Positions 44,552 to 52,681 of a DNA stretch of 64,000 bases are shown in pieces (the stretch's first letter is position 1; each line of letters opens with the position of its first letter). The position numbers were made by a program, and so were the translations under genes. The stretch covers positions 569,001-633,000 of the forward strand of contig NZ_UAPU01000005.1 of the NCBI RefSeq assembly GCF_900445255.1, in the 5' to 3' direction. The notes under the pieces were generated by a model that was given only the letters and a program-made list of their open reading frames with translations, was not told where the DNA came from and ran no database searches. This DNA comes from Anaerobiospirillum thomasii. GTDB lineage: Bacteria > Pseudomonadota > Gammaproteobacteria > Enterobacterales > Succinivibrionaceae.

Positions 44552-45880
44552 TTAGAACTCTGGTCTTAAGTTGATTAACTCTAAGAAGGTAATATCATTG
44601 CGCTTAGGTGAAGCAGCCTCGATGATCTTGGCTACAATCTCGTGATCTAAGGCAGTATCCTTGATCTGCTGCATGCGCTGCTTGTTCTTCTTGATATCAG
44701 CCTTTACGTCCTCTGGATTCTCGTAGGCGCCAACGATCAGATCAAGTTCCTTCTCTACAGTCTCATCAGCAGGCTCTGTGATGTTGTTCTGTGACATGTA
44801 TGACATAACCAGAGTCTGAATTACAGCGGCTCTCTTGGCCTCTTCAGTGAACATGTCGTTCTTGAACTCAGGCAGCTTGGTGATACCCATGCGCTTGAAT
44901 TCTGATGCTGTGCGGTTCTTTAAGAACTCGGTACGCTCCTCAACAAATGCCTCTGGAACCTCTACGCTGTCCTTGTAGGCCTCAAACATAGCTTTGTACA
45001 GCTGTGAACGGTTGTTTACAGTCAGAGCACGGATGCACTCACGCTCCATGTTCTTCTTAAGCTCGGCACGGAACTTCTCGATGTCACCGTCGCCAATGCC
45101 GTATAACTTGATAAAGTCGGCGTCAACCTCTGGCAGGACCTTCTCTGATACTGAGTTGATCTTGATGTCAAACTCGGCATCCTTGCCTTTGAGCTCTTCT
45201 GCATGGTAGTCCTCAGGGAACTTAACATTGATGGTGAACTCATCACCGCTCTTGTGACCGATGATCTGCTCGGTAAAGCCTGGAATCATCTGAGCCTGAG
45301 CGATGTTGAGCTCGAAGTTCTCAGCCTTGCCGCCGGCAAACTCTACACCCTCGCTGCGGCCGAGGAAGTTGATGTTGGCAAGAGAATCCTTGGTAACCTC
45401 ACCGCCATCTACATTCTTCCATGTAGCCTGCTGCTGACGCAGATTATCAATCATGGCATCAACGTCTGAATCATTTACCTGTGAATTGTAAACAGTAAGA
45501 TCAAGTTCGTTAAATGGCTTGAACTCTACTACAGGCAGAACCTCAACCTCGGCAAAGAATACAAAGTCCTCATCTTTGTTGAAAGCTTTCTCATTATCAA
45601 ATCTGATTGATGGATAGCCTACAAATTCTACGCCACTCTGCTTTAAAGCCTCAAAGAGAGTTTGATCAACGATAGCCTTTACAGCGCCTTCAACGATATC
45701 ACCGCCAAAATACTGTGTTAATACATTGTTAGGTATGTGACCCTTTCTAAAGCCGTCAATCTTGGCCTTTTTAGCGATATTTACGAAAGACTTCTTGTAT
45801 GCTGCTGACACGGTATCAACTGGTACTGTAATTGTAACTGTACGCTTAACATTACCATTATTCTCTACTGAAACCTGCAT
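44552..45880 (-). CDS. tig: Trigger factor
   Basis: 442-aa ribosome-associated chaperone with prolyl isomerase activity. Ribosome-binding signature GFRKGHIPNNVL in the N-terminal domain (GFRKGxxP), FKBP-type domain in the middle (about 150-245: GDEFTINVKFPEDYHAEELKGKDAEF), helical C-terminal arms. Length close to E. coli (432 aa). First gene of the tig-clpP unit. The upstream region has an AT-rich promoter area and a perfect 8-bp inverted repeat. Confidence 0.96.
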   Translation of the reverse strand: MQVSVENNGNVKRTVTITVPVDTVSAAYKKSFVNIAKKAKIDGFRKGHIPNNVLTQYFGGDIVEGAVKAIVDQTLFEALKQSGVEFVGYPSIRFDNEKAFNKDEDFVFFAEVEVLPVVEFKPFNELDLTVYNSQVNDSDVDAMIDNLRQQQATWKNVDGGEVTKDSLANINFLGRSEGVEFAGGKAENFELNIAQAQMIPGFTEQIIGHKSGDEFTINVKFPEDYHAEELKGKDAEFDIKINSVSEKVLPEVDADFIKLYGIGDGDIEKFRAELKKNMERECIRALTVNNRSQLYKAMFEAYKDSVEVPEAFVEERTEFLKNRTASEFKRMGITKLPEFKNDMFTEEAKRAAVIQTLVMSYMSQNNITEPADETVEKELDLIVGAYENPEDVKADIKKNKQRMQQIKDTALDHEIVAKIIEAASPKRNDITFLELINLRPEF

Positions 45881-46228
45881 TTGTAACCTCTTGTAAACTG
45901 TGGTTTTGCTTAAAAAAGTAAAGTTTAGTATAACTAAAACTGTTTAAATTTTTCCTGATAGCATGGCTATCAGCCCTATTGGCCTTGGTTATTTTCTGTT
46001 CAAAGCACTAAAAGGGCTTAAGAAAATAAAAAAACCTCGTTACAAACTTATGATTCATAGCAATTGAACAAAGTTTGTTTAAAAACTTGCATATTATAAT
46101 AAAGATAACCCTTTACTGTAAACCACAAATAAATATTAGCCGCAAAAACTTAAAGACTGCTTAAAAAAAAGAGCCTTCTTGGTGCTAATATCACACTAAG
46201 TTTACTTTTTTAAACAAAAGGATGTGTT
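45881..46228. other. Divergent promoter region tig / GH84 gene
   Basis: Non-coding 348 bp. CTGATAGC (45955-45962) and GCTATCAG (45966-45973) form a perfect inverted repeat with a 3-nt spacer about 80 bp upstream of tig, operator- or hairpin-like. Nothing else is recognised. Confidence 0.4.
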
Positions 46229-47299
46229 ATGGCCTACCTTGGACTTATCGAAGGCTTTTATGGAAGCTACTACAGTGATGAGATGCGCAAGCAGATCATG
46301 TCTTTTATGCACAAACATGACTACAGCTTTTATATCTATGCCCCGAAAAATGACGGTCGCCTTAGAAAAACCTGGGATAAAGACTTAAGCGCTGATCGCT
46401 ACAGTTATCTGCACCACATGGCAGAGTATGGTACCAAGTCTTCACTGCAGTTTGGCGTGGGACTGTCTCCTCTTAATATAAGCCTTGATTATGATGAGCA
46501 TAAAAAGCAATATCTGCAAAAGTATGTACATAATATATGTAAAGACAAAAAGGTTGAGATCTTCGCCCTGCTCTTTGATGATGTCAAACTGCAGTGTAGT
46601 GAGATAGGTCAGATTCAGAACACTATTATCAAAGATGTTATGCATGAGCTTCCTTTACATATCAAAAAATTTATAGTCTGCCCATCGTACTATACCTTTG
46701 ACCCTATTCTTGACAGAATCTTTGGTACAAGGCCTGACAATTATTTTTGCGATCTGTGCTCTGCCATGGATAAAAGTGTCGAGTTTTTCTGGACAGGTAA
46801 TAAGGTTTTATCAGATGATATAAGTGTTGATGATATTCAAAAAGCCAATGCTCTTTTTGACAGAAAGGTTTTTATCTGGGATAACTATCCTGTCAATGAC
46901 GGAAAAAAGATTTCACAGTATATTTACACCAAGTCTTTTAAGGGCCGATACAATCTTGAGGCTGTAACTGCAGGACATGCTGTAAATCCTATGCTTGAGC
47001 CAAAGCTCTCTTTAATTTCCATGCTCACCTTACCTCTTATCTATAAAAATACGGCTACTGATGATATTGAAAGGCAAAGAGAGAGTTATATACACAAAAT
47101 CTTTACAGACAACAGCGACACTGTACTTGAATTTTTTGATGAGGTGCTTGAGTGCGGACTCGATAATCTTAATGAGCACAACGTGTCTTCTATGCTCACA
47201 CTTTGCAGCAGGTATGAGCATATATCTGAGTACAAGGAGATCAAAGACTTTTTAAATCATGTCTATGTCTTTGATCCAGACTATCCTGATACAGAATAG
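46229..47299 (+). CDS. GH84-like beta-N-acetylglucosaminidase, stand-alone catalytic domain
   Basis: 356-aa protein resembling the catalytic barrel of glycoside hydrolase family 84 (O-GlcNAcase / NagJ type). Shared features are GLIEGFYGSYYSDEMR at the N-terminus, FYIYAPKNDGRLRKTW, the paired catalytic aspartates D117-D118 in FALLFDDVK (substrate-assisted mechanism), FFWTGNKVLSDDIS and FIWDNYPVND. There is no signal peptide and none of the extra domains of secreted GH84 enzymes, so it should act in the cytoplasm. The GlcNAc PTS and nagA genes lie 3-9 kb downstream, so a role in releasing GlcNAc or trimming an internal glycoconjugate is possible. It ends two bases from the convergent Sel1 gene. 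Confidence 0.8.
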   Translation: MAYLGLIEGFYGSYYSDEMRKQIMSFMHKHDYSFYIYAPKNDGRLRKTWDKDLSADRYSYLHHMAEYGTKSSLQFGVGLSPLNISLDYDEHKKQYLQKYVHNICKDKKVEIFALLFDDVKLQCSEIGQIQNTIIKDVMHELPLHIKKFIVCPSYYTFDPILDRIFGTRPDNYFCDLCSAMDKSVEFFWTGNKVLSDDISVDDIQKANALFDRKVFIWDNYPVNDGKKISQYIYTKSFKGRYNLEAVTAGHAVNPMLEPKLSLISMLTLPLIYKNTATDDIERQRESYIHKIFTDNSDTVLEFFDEVLECGLDNLNEHNVSSMLTLCSRYEHISEYKEIKDFLNHVYVFDPDYPDTE

Positions 47300-47301
47300 T
47301 A

Positions 47302-48870
47302 TTACCTAAACTCAAGTGCCTCAAAATCAGGAATGATAAAATCTCTGCCCTCGCCAAAGCCTTGTGGTGTAGGTGGCGGCAGAGGACTTGGAGTCTTTGG
47401 CACATAGTTAAAGAATTTGGCACCTGTAGATGGCATAGCCTGTACTAAAATACGGGCAACCATTGGTGTGATAAGTAGCTCACCGTCTACATCATAGGAT
47501 GAAACATCCTTGATAATTTCAGGGAAATTACTGCCAACCCTGGCTGCCACCATATTCCCCTTTAGATTGTGCAGAAGCTCAAAACCGTGTTCATCTCCGT
47601 CATGATAGACAGCAGATGCCTCAGGAGCTCCCTCAAAGAAGATAATATTGCCAAGCAGCACATTGTGGCTTATGGTAAAGGCCTGCTTTAACAGTACCTT
47701 TGGATCCTTATTGGCTGACAAAGCCTTAAGTACGTCAGCTGCAGCTAGTGAGCCCATGGTATTGGCATCATAGATAATAGCAAGAGCTGTATCATAGTCC
47801 TTTTTAACTCCTGTGCCTGAGGCGAGCATCAGAGAGTAGAACAGTGCTCCTGTATCATCTCCGTGTTCATAGGCAAATTTAAAATTCTTCACCACGCGCT
47901 GCAAGGTAACATTATCAAAATCATCAATATTGTCGCCTTCAAGCAGAGCTAAGGCCGACGCGGCCGGTGCATATTTTAAATTCATGGCACGCTTGAACAT
48001 ATTGATGGCTTTATTCTGATTAATCTCGCTGGCACTGTCATTGCGCAGTGTAATAAGACCTAAGGAGTAATAGGCTATAGGATCTTTCTTTTCTGCAGCC
48101 TTGGCGTAAAGCTCAAGACTCTTTTTTAAATTCTGATCCACGCCATAACCGTGAAAATAGGCGCCTGCAAGGCGGGTAGTGGCCTCATTGACGCCCAGGA
48201 TCTGAGCCTTCTGCCAATTGTTAATAGCAGATGTAGGATTGACGCCCACGCCGTCACCTAAAAAGAGCATATCACCCATGAGCAGATAGGCACGAGGCTC
48301 TTCAAGGCTGACAGCCTTAATCATAAGCCGTCTAAAATCATCAATATTGTTAACAAGAGGCAGTGCTCTGCTGAGCATGCCTCTCAGGCTGGAACTGCGG
48401 CCCTGCCTGTCTAAGGCTGCGCCCTGCTCAAAAAATGAAATGGCAGCATCTACACCTGTAGCCTGACCATAGCCTAGAAGAGATAGATCGCCCATAACCT
48501 CATAGGCAGATGCAATATTGTGGGTAGTGGCGACCCTGGCATATTTTAAGGCCTGCTCATAATTGCCACGTGAGCACTCAAGCCAGGCTAGAAAGGCCAG
48601 AGCATCAAGCTCACCCTGATCATAAGACTTTTTAAGGAAACTTACAGCGCGTGACAGATTACCCTGTTCTATGGATGCAATGCCTGATTTAAGATTGTTA
48701 TTTCTAATCTCTTTATAGTAGCTGGCCACACCCCAGTAGATACACATGCCGCCAAGACCTATGGTCAGAGAAATTATGCCAAGTGACATAATTATTTTAT
48801 TTCTGGCCTTCCTTCTTTTTTTCAGCGCCTCTTTTTCTGCTCGGGTAAGTTTCCTTTTCATTGTATCCAT
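47302..48870 (-). CDS. Sel1-repeat protein, membrane anchored
   Basis: 522-aa protein. Basic cytosolic start (KRKLTRAEKEALKKRRKARNK), one membrane helix (~residues 28-52), then several Sel1-like/TPR-type helical repeats, seen as recurring pieces such as AxxxLG..Y..G and GVDQNLKKSLELYAKAAEKKDPIAYYSLGLI and GVKKDYDTALAIIYDA. The C-terminus is proline-rich (TPSPLPPPTPQGFGEG). Sel1 proteins are scaffolds for protein contacts. It follows the motY-like gene by 11 bp, so a flagellar, motility or envelope function is possible, but function is unknown. Confidence 0.75.
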   Translation of the reverse strand: MDTMKRKLTRAEKEALKKRRKARNKIIMSLGIISLTIGLGGMCIYWGVASYYKEIRNNNLKSGIASIEQGNLSRAVSFLKKSYDQGELDALAFLAWLECSRGNYEQALKYARVATTHNIASAYEVMGDLSLLGYGQATGVDAAISFFEQGAALDRQGRSSSLRGMLSRALPLVNNIDDFRRLMIKAVSLEEPRAYLLMGDMLFLGDGVGVNPTSAINNWQKAQILGVNEATTRLAGAYFHGYGVDQNLKKSLELYAKAAEKKDPIAYYSLGLITLRNDSASEINQNKAINMFKRAMNLKYAPAASALALLEGDNIDDFDNVTLQRVVKNFKFAYEHGDDTGALFYSLMLASGTGVKKDYDTALAIIYDANTMGSLAAADVLKALSANKDPKVLLKQAFTISHNVLLGNIIFFEGAPEASAVYHDGDEHGFELLHNLKGNMVAARVGSNFPEIIKDVSSYDVDGELLITPMVARILVQAMPSTGAKFFNYVPKTPSPLPPPTPQGFGEGRDFIIPDFEALEFR

Positions 48871-48881
48871 AGTATTAATCC

Positions 48882-49829
48882 TTACTTCTTGAGTATACCC
48901 ACATCAGGCATCTTGATTTCCTTATCATATTTAATCTTGTAAGGATCTCTTTCAATGGTGACAACTACCTTTCTGGCCTCAAGAGTATCTTTTTCTGTCA
49001 GCTTCTTGGTGGTTGAAATATTTTCATTGTGATACTGGGTCATAATGATGCTGGCCGGATCAATGCCCTTGTCTGTATAGTATTTCTTAATAGCGTCGGC
49101 TCTGCTCTTTGAAAGCTCCTTATTGGCCTCGGCATCTTTCTGACCGAAGGTGAAAACGGCAATTTTAACTGTCTTGACAGATGGGTCTAACTTTATATAC
49201 TCGATCTGATTGTCAACATCATGCAGTGACTGCGGTACAAAGGTAGCTGTACCTGGCATGAATGAAGATGTAACAATATTCACATCAACAAAAGAATATG
49301 GATATAATCCGTTCTGACAGTCATTGAACTCCTTGAATTTTGCTTTAAAGCCAAGAGGGCTTAAAGTAGGCACAATTGACTGTCTTACAGAAGATGAGGT
49401 ATTGGCATAAGGCATTAAAATCTCAAAACCTCTGTACAGAGAGTGCAACATGCGCTTTGAGAGAGTATCGCCGACAAAAGGATTAAAGCCGCGATAAAGA
49501 TCGATGCGCCCAAGCTCAGTTTCAACTCCTCTTGCATTCCACAGAGGACTGGCCTCAATAAAACGCATGACAGAATCATTGCCTATCTGCATAGTTGGAA
49601 AAACCTCAAAGCTTAAGGTTCTGTCACGACCTGCCGAGATATAGAAATCGGCTCTGCCGTATTCAGGAATAACATATGACAGATAGCAGGCAAGCCTTGA
49701 TGACTGTGTACTCCAGAGCTGATGTGAGCTCTCATTCATAGGAGCTTCATAACGTAACTGTGCGTTAGCTGAAAAGATACCCAGCGATAAAATCAGCAGT
49801 ACTGTCATTTTGCTTTTTAACAATGTCAT
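48882..49829 (-). CDS. motY: MotY-like sodium-driven flagellar motor protein
   Basis: 315-aa secreted protein: signal peptide to SANA, then the MotY N-terminal domain (LRYEAPMNESSHQLWSTQSSRLACYLSYVIPEYGRADFYISAGRD, where MotY proteins have the pattern YxAPxxxSxW ... CxLxHxIPxYGxAxFxxxAG) and a C-terminal OmpA peptidoglycan-binding domain (~190-305: VNIVTSSFMPGTATFVPQSL ... SKSRADAIKKYYTDKGI). MotY forms the T ring of polar Na+-driven flagella. Upstream in-frame GTG (49835) overlaps GGAG, so the ATG is used. Operon with the Sel1 gene. No other flagellar genes in the window. Confidence 0.75.
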   Translation of the reverse strand: MTLLKSKMTVLLILSLGIFSANAQLRYEAPMNESSHQLWSTQSSRLACYLSYVIPEYGRADFYISAGRDRTLSFEVFPTMQIGNDSVMRFIEASPLWNARGVETELGRIDLYRGFNPFVGDTLSKRMLHSLYRGFEILMPYANTSSSVRQSIVPTLSPLGFKAKFKEFNDCQNGLYPYSFVDVNIVTSSFMPGTATFVPQSLHDVDNQIEYIKLDPSVKTVKIAVFTFGQKDAEANKELSKSRADAIKKYYTDKGIDPASIIMTQYHNENISTTKKLTEKDTLEARKVVVTIERDPYKIKYDKEIKMPDVGILKK

Positions 49830-50169
49830 AGACACTCCGTAATTTTTTTGACTCTCATGTATTGTATGTAATATACAAGCAAATTAAAGACCATATATAA
49901 AATTTTTTTTAAATTAATGCTTTAATCATCAAAAATATATACTTAAGTATTGTATACGCTAACTTCGACAAAGTTGTAACATAAAATTTAACCATAGCAG
50001 ACAAATTTAAAAAAAACGCTAAAAATATGTAACTTATATCTAATTTTTGACATATGTTTTATATTTTCTAATATAAATAGTTTATAGTGAAAAAAGATTT
50101 CAAACCTTGTGTTAATCAGATAGTAAACGATTACACAAGTACAAATTTGGATAAAATCAAGTGCCGATT
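49830..50169. other. Divergent spacer motY / crr
   Basis: AT-rich promoter region for the PTS operon and for motY. No gene seen. Confidence 0.4.
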
Positions 50170-50185
50170 TGTGAAACAATTCACC
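50170..50185. promoter_or_regulatory. CRP-like site upstream of crr
   Basis: TGTGA-N6-TCACC matches the CRP core TGTGA-N6-TCACA at nine of ten positions. It lies only ~32 bp before the crr ATG, so it would overlap or follow the promoter. Suggests carbon-status control; by consensus only. Confidence 0.4.
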
Positions 50186-50216
50186 AAATTGAAAAATATT
50201 ATCCTTGGAGGTTTTG

Positions 50217-50723
50217 ATGGGCTTTTTTGACAAACTTTTTAACAAAGACAAGCAGGAAACAAATTCTGAGATCACTCTGTACTCTCCTGTAACTGGCAAA
50301 GTTGTTGCCGCAGCTGAGATTCCAGATCCAACCTTTGCAGATAATATTTTAGGCCCTTGCGTCGGCATCAAGCCAAGCGAAGGCGTAGTCTATGCCCCAT
50401 GTGACGGCAAGATTGAACAGATTTTCAGAACTGCCCACGCAGTTACTGTTGTTTCAAAAGAAGGTCCTGAGATTTTAATCCATGTCGGTATCAATACTGT
50501 TGACCTTAAGGGTGAGGGCTTCCAGGCTTTAGTCGAGGAAGGCGCAGAGGTTACCGTCGGCACCCCACTTATTAAATTTGATATATCATTGATTGAATCC
50601 AAGGGCTTTAACACTGTAGTTCCTGTTGTAATCTGCAATCCTACTGATTTTGGTGATATCCGTTTCAACGGAGTCGGTCCTGTTGCAGCAAAAGATGCCT
50701 TAGGAAGCATCACAAGAAAATAA
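50217..50723 (+). CDS. crr: PTS EIIA(Glc), Crr
   Basis: 168-aa phosphocarrier, same size as E. coli Crr. Typical segments: MGFFDKLFNKDK start, TLYSPVTGKVVAAAEIPDPTFA, two active-site histidines in FRTAHAVTVVSKEG and LIHVGINTVDLKGEGF. Takes phosphate from HPr and passes it to EIIB domains; also the usual signal for catabolite control and inducer exclusion. The open frame extends to a TTG at 50205, but GGAGG lies between, so the ATG at 50217 is the start. First gene of crr-ptsI-ptsH-nagE, the reverse of the E. coli ptsH-ptsI-crr order. Confidence 0.96.
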   Translation: MGFFDKLFNKDKQETNSEITLYSPVTGKVVAAAEIPDPTFADNILGPCVGIKPSEGVVYAPCDGKIEQIFRTAHAVTVVSKEGPEILIHVGINTVDLKGEGFQALVEEGAEVTVGTPLIKFDISLIESKGFNTVVPVVICNPTDFGDIRFNGVGPVAAKDALGSITRK

Positions 50724-50733
50724 AGGTAGCAAT

Positions 50734-52377
50734 ATGATTACAGGAAAAGGACGTACAGCCTGTCAGGGTGTGGCCATAGGCACCATCCTTGAGATTGAGG
50801 CTCCTACTGTATCTGATCTGTCTAATGACGCCTATATGTCTGTAGAGCAGGAGCTTGAGCTTTTGCAAGAAGGTCTGGCCTGCGCTGCCACTGAGCTTGA
50901 GGAACTTGCTGCCAAGACTCGTGAACAGGTGGGTGAGGATGAAGCTGAAATTCTTGAAATGCAAAGAATGATGCTAGATGATCCGGATATCTGTGATGCT
51001 ATTATCGCCAAGATTAAAAAAGGTGCAATTTCAGCATCAAAAGCTGCCATTGAAGTTGGTATTGAGCAGGCAAGAGAATTTGAGGCTCTTGATGATCAGT
51101 ACATGCGTGAAAGAGCAGCTGATGTCAAAGATGTTACATCACGTATTTCACGCGCTATTTTAGGCACCAATGTAGTTACTCTTACAGAACCTTCTATTAT
51201 AGTTGCAGATGATCTGACTCCATCACAGACCGTAGCCTTTGACAGAAAACTTATTTTAGGTTTTGTCTTAAGAAAGGGTACCATGAATTCTCATGCCTCA
51301 ATTCTGGCAAGAACCATGAATATCCCTTCTCTTATCAATACAGAGCTGCCAGATGAGCCATTAAACGGCAGAATCCTGGCTTTAGATACAGATGCTCAAA
51401 CCTTCTACCTTGACCCAGACAGCGAAACTATTGAGCACATTATGGAGGCCAAGGATCGTTTCTATGCTCGTCAGATGCAGCTTTTAAAACTGCGCGGCAA
51501 AGAAACTGTTGCTCCATGTGGTCACAGAGTCAAGACCTTTGCCAATATAGGCAGACCTGATGATGTTGAGGCTGTGCTTGAAAATGATGCCGAGGGTATT
51601 GGTCTTTACCGTTCTGAGTTTTTATATATAGGCAAGGAAACCTATCCTAGCGAGGAGGAGCAGTACAGAGCCTATGCCAAGGTTGCATCAACCATGAACG
51701 GCAAGCTTGTTATCATCAGAACTCTTGATATTGGTGCTGACAAGGTGGCTCACTACTTCAATCTACCAGAAGAGGAAAATCCTGCTTTAGGTATGAGAGC
51801 CATACGTATCTGTCTGACCAGACCTGAGATATTTAAGACTCAGTTGCGTGCTCTGTATCGTGCCGCAGCCCGTGGCAATATTGCCATTATGCTGCCTATG
51901 ATCACATCTGTAGATGAGGTTTTAAAGGCCAAGGCCATATGTGCCGAGGTTGAACAGGAGCTTAAGAACGAGGGCATTGAATACAAGGTGCCTTCTCTTG
52001 GCATTATGATTGAAACCCCTGCTGCTGCCATTTTATCTGACAGACTGGCCAAGGTGGTTGACTTCTTCTCTGTAGGCACCAACGATCTGCTGCAGTATAC
52101 CTGCGCCATCGACAGGCAGAATCAGACCTTAGGTGATTTCTACGATCCGCATCACCCTGCCTTGCTTGAGTTTTTACGCATTATTGCCAAAAACGCACAT
52201 GACAACGGCATCTGGGTTGGAATCTGCGGTGAGTTGGGAGGCGATCTGGAACTTACAGATACCTTCATCGAATATGGTTACGACGAGCTTTCTGTAAGTC
52301 CGTCTGTAGTACTGCCACTACGTGAGAAAGTGCTCAAATCCAAAGCTCAATGCAAGAATATTCTTTCTTCTAAATAA
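50734..52377 (+). CDS. ptsI: PTS enzyme I
   Basis: 547-aa PEP-dependent protein kinase that starts the PTS cascade. Active histidine H187 in GTMNSHASILARTMNIPSL (usual motif GGxTSHAAIxARxxGIP), so the sequence around it departs from the common form while keeping the histidine. PEP-binding domain with EGIGLYRSEFLYI, NDLLQYTCAIDRQN and active cysteine in GICGELGGD. Sits 10 bp after crr and 9 bp before ptsH, co-transcribed. Confidence 0.95.
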   Translation: MITGKGRTACQGVAIGTILEIEAPTVSDLSNDAYMSVEQELELLQEGLACAATELEELAAKTREQVGEDEAEILEMQRMMLDDPDICDAIIAKIKKGAISASKAAIEVGIEQAREFEALDDQYMRERAADVKDVTSRISRAILGTNVVTLTEPSIIVADDLTPSQTVAFDRKLILGFVLRKGTMNSHASILARTMNIPSLINTELPDEPLNGRILALDTDAQTFYLDPDSETIEHIMEAKDRFYARQMQLLKLRGKETVAPCGHRVKTFANIGRPDDVEAVLENDAEGIGLYRSEFLYIGKETYPSEEEQYRAYAKVASTMNGKLVIIRTLDIGADKVAHYFNLPEEENPALGMRAIRICLTRPEIFKTQLRALYRAAARGNIAIMLPMITSVDEVLKAKAICAEVEQELKNEGIEYKVPSLGIMIETPAAAILSDRLAKVVDFFSVGTNDLLQYTCAIDRQNQTLGDFYDPHHPALLEFLRIIAKNAHDNGIWVGICGELGGDLELTDTFIEYGYDELSVSPSVVLPLREKVLKSKAQCKNILSSK

Positions 52378-52386
52378 GGATGTTTT

Positions 52387-52644
52387 ATGATAGAAGTGAC
52401 TTATAAACTAACCGACCCAAGAGGTATGCATGCTCGCCCTGCAGGACAGCTTGTGAAGGTTTTATCAGGGTTTAAGAGCTCTGTACAGTTAGGCTCAGGT
52501 GCAAACCGGGTCGATGGTAAGAGACTTTTAGCTGTAATGAAACTTGCTATGCAGCAAGGTGATGATTTGACTCTTGTCTTTGAAGGCGAAGATGAGGCAG
52601 AGGCAGCCAAAACTGCAGAAGAGTTCCTAAAACAGAACTTATAG
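52387..52644 (+). CDS. ptsH: PTS phosphocarrier HPr
   Basis: 85-aa phosphocarrier. Active H15 in GMHARPAG. The regulatory serine position 46 is arginine here (VDGKRLLAVMKLAMQQGDDL), so HPr-kinase type control at Ser46 cannot occur. Usual length. TAAGGATG precedes the ATG at good spacing. Located between ptsI and the GlcNAc transporter, so all general PTS proteins are made together with one sugar-specific permease. Confidence 0.95.
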   Translation: MIEVTYKLTDPRGMHARPAGQLVKVLSGFKSSVQLGSGANRVDGKRLLAVMKLAMQQGDDLTLVFEGEDEAEAAKTAEEFLKQNL

Positions 52645-52681
52645 TTTTGTGTTTTGTTAAATGGTAATGAGGTAATTGTAT

